Position numbers and translations under genes: made by a program
Part shown: positions 56,451 through 64,000 of the stretch, one piece after another
How positions within the stretch are numbered: position 1 is the stretch's first letter
Layout: the number at the start of each line of letters is the position of its first letter
Source: Rhodocollybia butyracea
Lineage: Eukaryota > Basidiomycota > Agaricomycetes > Agaricales > Omphalotaceae
Length of the DNA stretch: 64,000 nucleotides
Direction: 5' to 3'
Assembly (NCBI GenBank): GCA_015501585.1
Contig: JADNRY010000140.1
Location: 98,613-162,612, forward strand
The notes under the pieces: model-generated
Database searches by the model: none
Told to the model about the DNA's origin: nothing
What the model saw: only the letters and a program-made list of their open reading frames with translations

Positions 56451-57468
56451 TTAAGTATTGGTTCATTTTTGCGTCTGTTGAAATTCGGCGACCCTTGCGG
56501 CCTTAGCTGCAATATTTTGCCGACTTGGATTCACGAGGCTACACGAGGCAACACCTGCTACACCCCTGACGAAATTGAAGCCGACACTGTAAAAGGTGCA
56601 TTAGACCTGTGACAGTTCCCTCTATGAGGTTGGTAATTGGCGATCCTCGTTTCTTATTTAACATCAACCTCATAGAGGGGACTGCTTTAGGCCTAAAGGT
56701 GCATCAAGGATAAAGACTTTCAACTGAGATGGCGGAGCATGTCAGACACCAAAATTTGGAGAAGGCATCTGCATAAGTTTGCTACCACCATCTACACTCG
56801 AAACTAAGAAGAATATACAATATTACAAACATCATATAATTCATCGAAAAACCGGTAACTCGGGGACAGGAATGAGATGTCTAGATGGACCAAATAGTAT
56901 TTCCGAGTCAACTTACTAGGATCCCCCTCAAAAAAACAGTGCGCTCGGATGATAACTCTCCTCCCATTAGCCCGACTATTAACCACCGAATTCATTCAAT
57001 TTCAAATTAGGTACATCTGCAGAGTGCGAGTGTTCATTTCCGACTCGCGGGCCGTTTTCTTTTTGTGGAACTGAGTAGATACCTCGCTGTCCGCCTCGAC
57101 GTCCATCATCCCTATCTACACGCATATCCAAACAGTAACTTTACGTCCAACCCGGCATATTTTGTTGCGGAAACCTGTGCTGAGCGCTGAGAGCCTCGAT
57201 CGAGTTATCATAAATGTTAATTCAAGAAGAACAGGTAACTCATTGCCTCCCTCTCCGGATGCTTTGCGGCATTTATATAATTAAACTATATAGATTGCGT
57301 GTGGATTGCCGCACGACTTCGACTGACAACTATTTCCATGCTGCGTGGATGTTCCCACGAGGTTCTTGAGAGGAAATCGCTTCAGCATTGTGAAAGCCAG
57401 AATTCAGGTAGAGCCGCACAATAGCTTCTGAGTTTTGGAGTACGACCGAACGTCCACAGATCCAATGT
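56451..57468. other. 1-kb interval upstream of the terpene synthase
   Basis: Contains a strong inverted repeat (listed separately) flanked by GGTGCATTAGA and GGTGCATCAAG direct repeats. The rest has only short ORFs. Near 57175-57195 a GCTGAGCGCTGAGAGCC palindrome-like motif echoes GCGCTCAGCGCTCAGT at about 52970. Confidence 0.4.
56613..56684. repeat. Hairpin: 20-bp inverted repeat, 32-base loop
   Basis: CAGTTCCCTCTATGAGGTTG at 56613-56632 pairs with CAACCTCATAGAGGGGACTG at 56665-56684 with one mismatch. It lies between genes, so it could be the core of a small MITE or a transcribed hairpin. Confidence 0.7.
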
Positions 57469-57870
57469 CTAAAGGACGACAGAGGAGTTACACCGCGGCC
57501 ATGTGTCGGGTCTTATAAGTAAATTTGGAGAAGCAACAAAGTGGGTCGGCTTGGGGAATGTCAACATCCCTCCTCTCCGTACTTTTGCCGCTACGCGTTC
57601 CATCTGTTCGTTCGGAAAGGACAAGACAGCTACCGCCAGGTGGCCAATACCTGGAATCCTGATCCCTCGAGTTGCGCGAAAATCTGCTATTTTGGAGAAT
57701 CTTTCAGAGGATGAAGAAAGAAGGTAAGGAATTATGGGCACGAAGGAAGGGAAAACAGTGAGGCTTTTTGGCTTCGAAATCAGTGAGCACTGATAAGAAA
57801 TGAATATGATGGGCAGCGGTGAGATGCAGCGATATTGGATGTACGAAGGCAAGATCTATTGGCTCCGTTT
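57469..57870 (-). pseudogene. Degraded copy of the hypothetical gene at 52.4 kb
   Basis: The frame EPIDLAFVHPISLHLTAAHH is related to ESIHLAFVHPPPLHFSHLTS at 52.8 kb. SVLTDFEAKKPHCF parallels SVITDFETESLALP, after which homology breaks up in several frames (a 127-codon ORF at 57469-57852 is in a different frame). As at 52.4 kb it lies just downstream of a type-2 F-box copy. Confidence 0.5.
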
Positions 57871-58084
57871 ACTTCAACGTCTCCGGTGTATATATAACGG
57901 ACCTTTGCGCTTTCACAAGGGAGAATAGCGAAACCGCACATCTTTACTTTACATCGATCTTGAAGAAAGTCTTCACCAGTCGAAGAGCGTCATTATTCAC
58001 TATCTACACAGTACTGAATTAGCGATACAAGAGCTGGCACGCAATGAAATCATACTTACTCAAGAAAAATGATTCGAGGAAGAT

Positions 58085-59283
58085 CTATACATATAGATCG
58101 CCTGCTTCCAAACGCCATCCTACGCCATCCTTGGCCCAAGTAATAGCATTGCTTTATACGCGGTATACCGGCTCCGAAGATCCTCGCTGTCTCCGTCCGG
58201 AAGCGAATAACTTTGATTCCCTCACCATGTATCAGGCTCAGGGTCCTACAAAATTCCCGCCAGGCGCGAGTCTTAGCCTTGGTCTGACGGAACCAGAAAG
58301 CCAATGTATGGACAGAGGTAGCTGGAGTGAACCAGGTCGGCTGGAAGTTGTCGGAGGGGATGATGGTCCAGATAACTTCGGTTATGCTCTTCGATCGTGA
58401 TAAGGTGGATGGTCACATATTGTATGTGAGGAAGAGAGCGACAGGTGGTAATCAGCTGATATAGATACGAACGACCTAAATACGGTCTAGTGTCGTCGAT
58501 AATAAGGGAAGTCACATTTTCCAATGGTCCGAGAAGAGTGGTGGAATGATGTATAGATATTTCCAGCCGGTGTGCGAATTTGACTGAGGGTTAACAAGCG
58601 AGCGATGATAGTACTGGGATAACACGATACAGCTCTGATAGTAGAATTGGCAAGTGTCACTACGAAACCTTCTCGACATTTCTGCCATGGAAAGTCTAAA
58701 ACTTGGAGACTGGGTAGCGCAAGAATGCACTGAAGAAGTGGTTCAAGGTATCCACAGTCCGAACTAGGATGGTGATCCAACGTTACAGTGAGGACATGCA
58801 AGTTTGTACGGTGTCGAAGTAAAGAGAAGAGTGGCTCCAGAGGGTTGTCTCCGTCGTATGGACCCCGTAAGTACAAGTCCATTCGCTTGACAAGATCTAG
58901 GACTGAGGGAATATTTTTCCAGAATATTTACAAGCTTCGGGCACCGAGATCCTCCTTGATCCAAAATGACGATTGCCTCGAAGAGACATGGCAGAACGAT
59001 TCTGTGCCAGTTTTTTGCAGACTAAGAGGAGCGAGCGACGGGTGAACTAAGTGACTGATGAGCGAGAACATTTCTACGTAGTTCTGATGCAAGAGCATAC
59101 CATTCTCTCGCGGAAAACCCTTTTGTTCAGAGGTACAGGAAAGCTAAGAAGGTTTGGCGCATTCGGTATGGGGGAATTGACATCACAAGTCCATCAAAAT
59201 ATCTCCTCCCATATTTCTTCAGGGAGCTCGAGCAGGCTGATTTCAGGAACGGCTTTTGTTGCAAGAGATTTGACTGTGGTCAT
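58085..59283 (-). pseudogene. Type-2 F-box protein copy B, broken
   Basis: Starts MTTVKSLATKAVPEISLLEL at 59283, with ELPEEIW as the F-box start. The tail keeps LFSLLRHRTNLHVLTVTLDH, LLQCILALPSLQVLDFPWQK, VTLANSTIRAVS, NVTSLIIDDTRPY, ITTCRSLPHIQYVTIHLIT, AFWFRQTKAKTRAWREFCR and LIHGEGIKVIRFRTETA. Several frame changes separate these, and near the 3' end a 10-base duplication (GGATGGCGTA repeated) shifts the frame before the family C-terminus GDLYV. Not all lesions are in homopolymers, which favours true decay. Confidence 0.75.
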
Positions 59284-59349
59284 GGTTCGAAAAAACGAGC
59301 CAGCGCTTAGACAGTAGACGCTCATCTCACGATTCTCAGTTTCGTCTCG

Positions 59350-60998
59350 CGGCCTTCGCTTTGCGCAAGATGCGCACAAAATCTGCAGATACGCGTAACC
59401 TTCAGCCCTGCGAAAATATCCGAAATAGAGAATGATCTTCGTTCCGAGTATGGACCATTCGTGATTCGCCCAGAACGAGCAGAAGAAGTGAAAGAAATCC
59501 TGGCTCTGGTAGATGAAGACATCGAGGACCATGATTCCGAAATTACACGCCTCCGCGATCAACTCACGACCATTGAAGAACAAAAGCAGCAACTCGAGAC
59601 CCAGAGAGCCAAGCTACACGCTTTGTTGTCCCCGATGCGCAAACTGCCAAACGAGGTTTTATTAATTATTCCGTATCTTCCAGCAGGCGTGTGAGATGAA
59701 TCGTCTCTATGACTTCGATGACAACGAGGAAAGCGCATGTCCTCCTTCCATCATTCATCCCCCTGTGATAGTAATCAGCTCCATATGTTCACGATGGCGT
59801 GAACTTGCGCTGTCGTCGCCCAGTTTGTGGGCAAACTTGGCCGTGGCGATACAGAGTAATGTGCCCTTGGGCAGGCTTGGTTTCATGATTACTCTATATC
59901 TGGAGAGATCGAGAGAGTGGCCATTAAGGCTCTCATTGGATTTCGATTGTCAACTGGAGTCACTTTTACCTCACTGGGATGTCATTCTCCAGCACGCCCA
60001 CCGCTGGGAAAGCGTTACATTAGAAGCACTTACAGGCTCATTGACACTCTATCAGATGCTCTCTAAGCTGCACTTTCCTTTACTTCTAGAACTAAAACTG
60101 GATATCGAGAGCGTTGAGCCAGCCCCGATGCGCGGTTAGTTGTCTGACTTGAATCTTTCCGAGCATGCCCCGAGACTCTCTACAATTACCACTAACCAGA
60201 CACCTCCACCCAATGCCCCATTCAATCAACTTGAATCTTTCCATCTTTTATTGAGCGTCGAATCAATATCGCCAACAGAGTTGGCAGAAATTCTGCACAA
60301 CTGCCCTTCTCTGAAATCTCTTTCGCTGAATATCACTGCGGTTGAGGGTCCGATGGCGCAGGGCACGTGGAAGAACATCACTAGTCTTGTTTGTACAGAA
60401 GCCTCTGAGCCATGTTTGGCCATGGTGTTTCTATCCTTCAGCTTTCCTTCCTTGAAGGAGCTTGTGGTACAAAGTGAAATGGAGACTTCCACCTGGCCAG
60501 CAGATGCTTTCAAATCCTTTGTAACCACCACGTCATCCTGTATGATCACTACATTTGCTCTTCATGGCTTCTCGGTATCGGATTTGGACCTTGTTGCAGC
60601 ACTTCAAGTCATGCCTTCTATACTCCATCTCAACATCGACGAAAGATTTACATTTGGTTTACATCGGAGTCCAATCACTTCGCATCTCATATCGAGTCTA
60701 CAACACCAATCCACGTCTTTCCTGCTTGCTCCCAAACTACACAGTCTTTGTCTATTTTCCAAAATACGAGGTACCATTCGATGACCTCACTTTTATCAGT
60801 ATGGTTGAATCACGCTGGTTTAAGCCAGGCTCAGCTTTGTCTGCGGCTATGTTCTCCATGGGCAAGGCTTGTATACGATCCGTCGTCCTCAAATTTTCTT
60901 GGCGAAAAGTTGATGCAGAGATCTACCAACCGCTACAGAATTTGGATACGGAGGGCTTGAGAGTGGTAGTTGCTGGAACGAATGGAGTACATGTATAG
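59350..60998 (+). pseudogene. Type-1 F-box protein copy 6, broken
   Basis: Plus strand, divergent from type-2 copy B. Homology begins LCARCAQNLQIRVTFSPAKI at about 59372, but the usual ATG is replaced (CGCGGCC where copy 7 has CAGATGACT). The coiled coil QKQQLETQRAKLHALLSPMR and start of the F-box (LPNEVLL) are present. A 7-base insertion within TTATTAATTATT (about 59659-59670) shifts the frame. SSICSRWRELALSSPSLWAN follows, then an in-frame TAG at 60137-60139, the leucine-rich part, and a last frame change near 60765 before FDDLTFISMVESRWFKPGS and the C-terminus at 60998. A true pseudogene. Confidence 0.85.
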
Positions 60999-61358
60999 AT
61001 GCGTGTCAGGAAATATCAAAGTTAGATTTCGCAACCGATTTTTGAATAACTAGTATATGCAGGAGAGATTGTACATAGCATATCGAATCAAAGTACATAT
61101 TGTTTAACTAGATTTGGATGCTGAGTATCCGTACACTGCGACTGTACATGTCGAGCATCGCGCATAAAATTCATCAGTCAAAGTCAAGCAGAATTATCCT
61201 GAGATGAGCAATCATTCAGTCAATGACTGGTTTCGAATAGTATTATATAGTCGAAGAACATCCTTCACTATGTACACAGTACTAAGTTAGCGGTACAAGA
61301 TCAAGCTAGCATGCAATGAAAACCGTATCAGACTTATCAAGAAAAATGGCTCGAAGAA
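60999..61358. other. Convergent spacer
   Basis: 3' flanks of type-1 copy 6 and type-2 copy C. 61260-61358 repeats the flank found after copies A and B. No gene. Confidence 0.45.
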
Positions 61359-62564
61359 CTATACATATAGATCGCCTGCTTCCAAACGCCATCCCTTGGC
61401 TTCAAGAATTTCGTTCATTGCTTTATATGCAGTATACCGACCTCGAAGATCCTCCACCGTCTCCGTGCGGAAGCGAATAACCTCGATTCCCTCACCATGT
61501 ATCAGGCTCAGGGTTCTACAAAGTTCGCACCAGGCGCGAGTGGTAGCCTTGGCCTGACGGGACCAGAAAGTCAATGTATGGACAGAGGGAGGTAGCTGGA
61601 GTGAACCAGGCCGGCTGGGAGTTGTCAGAGGGAATGATGCTGCCATATAACGATTGTGCTTTGCAACTGAGATAGTGTGTATGGTCACATATTTTACACG
61701 AGGAAGAGAGCGACAGATGCGAGCCATCTGAAATAAATATGGATGGCATGGACGATATAGTGAAGTGTTGTCGAGAATGAATGAAGTCACATTTTCGAAT
61801 GAGGTTTGATTGTCCAATGTAGTGAACTTTGACAGCAAGGAGTAGGGCTCTGCCATGCTAATTTGACTCAGGGCTGACAAGCGAGCAATGATAGTGTCGG
61901 TATAAAATGTTGTAGCTCTGATAGTAGAGTTGGCAAGTGTCACCACAAAATCTGCACCACAGTGGTCCCATGGAAAGTCGAAAAAGTGTAGATTGGGCAG
62001 CGCAAGAATACACCGAAGAAGCTCTCCAAAGTATCCACCATAGGTACCGAAATCTTCATCCAACGTTACAACGAGGACGCGTAAATTTGGACAGTGTCGA
62101 AGTAAAGACACTAAAGAACCAAGTGGCTCCGTGAAGTAAAAGTACTGTAAGTTCAAGTCCAACCGTTCAACAAGGTGACCAAGAGAGTATTTTTCCAAAA
62201 TACCCGAAAGCCCCTGGCACCGGAATCCTACGTGATCCAAAATAGCTACTGCCTCGAGGAGACATGGCAGAACAATTCTGTGCCAGGTTTTGCAGACTAA
62301 GAGGAGCGAGCGGCGGGAAAAACTAACGGAATCAGCAACGTTTCCAGATAATTCTGATATAAAAACATACCATTCTCTTGCGGAGAACCCTTTTGTTCAC
62401 AGGCACAGGAAAACTGAGAAGCTTTGGCCCAGTCGGTATGGGGGAATTAACATCACAAGTCCATCGAAATATCTGACTCCATATTTCCTCAGGCAGTTCG
62501 GGAAAATTGACTTTGGGATGTGTAGTAGCTGACCGGCTTTCACGAGAGATACGACTGTGGTCAT
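61359..62564 (-). CDS. Type-2 F-box protein copy C (best preserved)
   Basis: Probable SCF adaptor. The ATG at 62562-62564 (MTTVVSLVKAG) matches copies A and B, but the frame needed for HPKVNFPELPEEIWSQIFRW differs by one base. A start at 62577 (MTFVNDHSRISRES) reads through without a break. An intron (about 62303-62369) joins NKRVLRKR to the VCKTWHRIVLPCLLEAVAIL segment. The remaining about 290 residues are one open frame: LEKYSLGHLVERLDLNLQ, LVSLLRHCPNLRVLVVTLDE, LLRCILALPNLHFFDFPWD, NVTSFILDNTSLYRP, LPPSVHTLTFWSRQAKATTR, IHGEGIEVIRFRTETVEDL and KGWRLEAGDLYV, stop at 61359. Leucine-rich repeats are irregular. Of three copies only this one has an open C-terminal domain. Confidence 0.75.
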
Positions 62565-62687
62565 TGACAAAGGTCAAGACGAACCAGCGTTTAAGTAAGT
62601 TAGACGCTCATCTCAATTTTTGAACTCGCCTCACACGGGTACAGCCAAACCAAAGAAACATTTCTACTTTCTCTCTTGCACTTTCAG

Positions 62688-63915
62688 ATGACTTTGCTTT
62701 GCGCAAGATGCGCACAAAATCTGCAGATACGCGTAATCTGGCCATGAACATATACACTGTACGCTCGAACTCAAAGGAAACAGGAAAATTTCGTTTCATG
62801 GACAAGGTCACCCGATTTTTGGAGAGATCGGGTGAGTGGCCGTTGAAGCTCTCATTGTATCTCGATTACCTTCCCGAAAGGGCGTTGCCTTTCCCTCTGC
62901 TGTATCCCCCCACCCACTATGCCCATCGATGGAAAAATTCGAGTATCAGGGAGAATACTCGTTGACGTTCTACCAGATGCTCTCCCATCTTCACTTCTAG
63001 AATTGGACATCAGGCGCTCAGATTCAGACAAAGAGAGCGGTGACTTGGATCTTTTCAAGCATGCCCCGAGACTCTGTAGACTCGCCACTATCCAGACACC
63101 TTCGCCAACCGCCTCTTTCACTCGCCTAAAAGCTCTCCATCTTCGTATTGACCCAGCATCACCAACAGAATCGGCAGACGTTCTGCACGGCTGCCCTTCC
63201 CTGAAATCTCTTTCATTTGAGCTCAACGACGATTTGGATGAGGTTCCAGTTCCACACGGGACATGGCATAACATTACCTCCCTTGCGATCGTGGAACAGT
63301 CTCTACATCTTAGATACAAAACATGCTCGAAAATGGTCTTCTCTTCCTTCCGCTTTCCTTCCTTGAATAAGGTTGAGGTAACAGGTAAATCGGATCAGAC
63401 CTGGCCCACAGATGCTTTTATTTCCTTCATAACGGCTTCATCCTGTATGATAACTACACTCACCCTCTGTGGCCCATCTGTCTTAGATGTGAACCTCATT
63501 GCGGCCCTTCGAGTCATGCCGTCCATATCTCATCTTGAAATCAATGTCAAACCTTTGTTTCCATATTCACGGCCCATAACTCCAATCACTTCGCGTCTCA
63601 AGATCTCATGTCGAGCCTACAACACCAATCCACATCCACCCCGCTTGCTCCCAAACTACACAGTGTTCGTCTCATTTCCAACTTTGAGGAATCATTTGAT
63701 GACCTCACTTTCATCGGCATGGTTGAATCGCGCTGGTTCAAACCCGGTCAGATTTGTCTGCTGCTATGTTCTCAATGGGCAAAGCATGTATACGATCCGT
63801 CGTTCTCAAATTTACTTGGCGAGAAGTTGACGCAGAGGTTTACCAACCACTGCGAAGTTTGGATGCAGAAGGTTTGAGAGTAGTAGTTGCTGGAAGGAAT
63901 GGAGTACAAGTATAA
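62688..63915 (+). pseudogene. Type-1 F-box protein copy 7, coiled coil and F-box deleted
   Basis: Starts MTLLCARCAQNLQIRV at 62688, but then jumps directly to a region corresponding to the middle of the family (VTRFLERSGEWPLKLSLYLD), so the coiled coil and F-box, about 110-140 residues, are missing. The middle is open from 62919 to 63830 (303 codons: GCPSLKSLSFELNDD, GTWHNITSLAIV, SCMITTLTLCGPSVLDVN, ALRVMPSISHLEIN), with further frame changes near 63600 and 63745 before the tail ending GVQV at 63915. Without an F-box it could not join an SCF complex. Confidence 0.8.
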
Positions 63916-64000
63916 TATGGAGCCAGGAATATCAAAGCTGAACTCGCAACCGATTTTTGGATAATTGGTATCTGCAGGGTAATTGTACAATAGTAATAAA
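63916..64000. other. 3' flank at window end
   Basis: Sequence after copy 7 (GCAACCGATTTTTGGATAA) resembles that after copy 6 (about 61030-61050), consistent with duplication of the whole module. Confidence 0.5.

Noticed and set aside
1..64000. tRNA, rRNA or CRISPR-like arrays
   Set aside because: No convincing tRNA box A/B pair, rRNA segment or regularly spaced short repeats were found by eye; a covariance-model scan was not possible here.

Overview
The window is nuclear DNA of a basidiomycete fungus, most likely an Agaricales mushroom. Genes are split by many short GT-AG introns of about 45-70 bases. The contents are typical of mushrooms: F-box/leucine-rich families, a cerato-platanin, a TRI5-type terpene synthase, a P450, a DOPA-dioxygenase-like enzyme and Ty1/copia debris. 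No bacterial, CRISPR, rRNA or clear tRNA features were seen.

Layout. 0-2.5 kb holds two housekeeping genes on the minus strand: PRPP synthetase (cut by the window edge) and glutamate 5-kinase. 2.7-18.4 kb is a decaying tandem array of five copies of one F-box family (coiled coil, F-box, leucine-rich tail), called type 1 below. One copy is interrupted by a 1,066-bp fold-back CACTA-type element and by a 1.4-kb CCCAGT...ACTGGG element. A complete but frame-broken Ty1/copia element with a 5-bp target duplication sits between the third and fourth copies. 19.0-21.7 kb is an allantoate-permease-type transporter. 22.7-23.4 kb is a DOPA-dioxygenase-like gene. 23.8-25.7 kb is a small-secreted-protein gene with a dead tandem copy. 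27.9-30.0 kb is a P-loop NTPase gene resembling fungal Crinkler-like NTPases.

30-35 kb is gene-poor, with one coiled-coil protein of unknown function, an eroded copy of it, and a small three-exon gene. 35.3-38.3 kb is compact: a zinc-less MDR oxidoreductase followed by a cytochrome b5/fatty-acid 2-hydroxylase, both on plus. 38.7-48.1 kb holds a Zn-cluster protein and a tandem segmental duplication of about 3.56 kb carrying a MATE transporter; the second unit also carries the 5' stub of the Zn-cluster gene. 48.5 kb is an intact cerato-platanin. 49.4-51.6 kb is a P450 and 55.0-56.5 kb a TRI5-family terpene synthase, a possible small sesquiterpenoid pair. 52.4-64 kb interleaves three copies of a second F-box family (type 2, minus strand) with two type-1 copies (plus strand) as repeated divergent modules.

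Two themes run through the window. Repeated local duplication followed by decay has touched the F-box, MATE, secreted-protein and hypothetical families. Many frame breaks are one-base changes in homopolymer runs, including one in glutamate 5-kinase, so some apparent pseudogenes may reflect sequence error. All gene models are by-eye splices and need transcript support.
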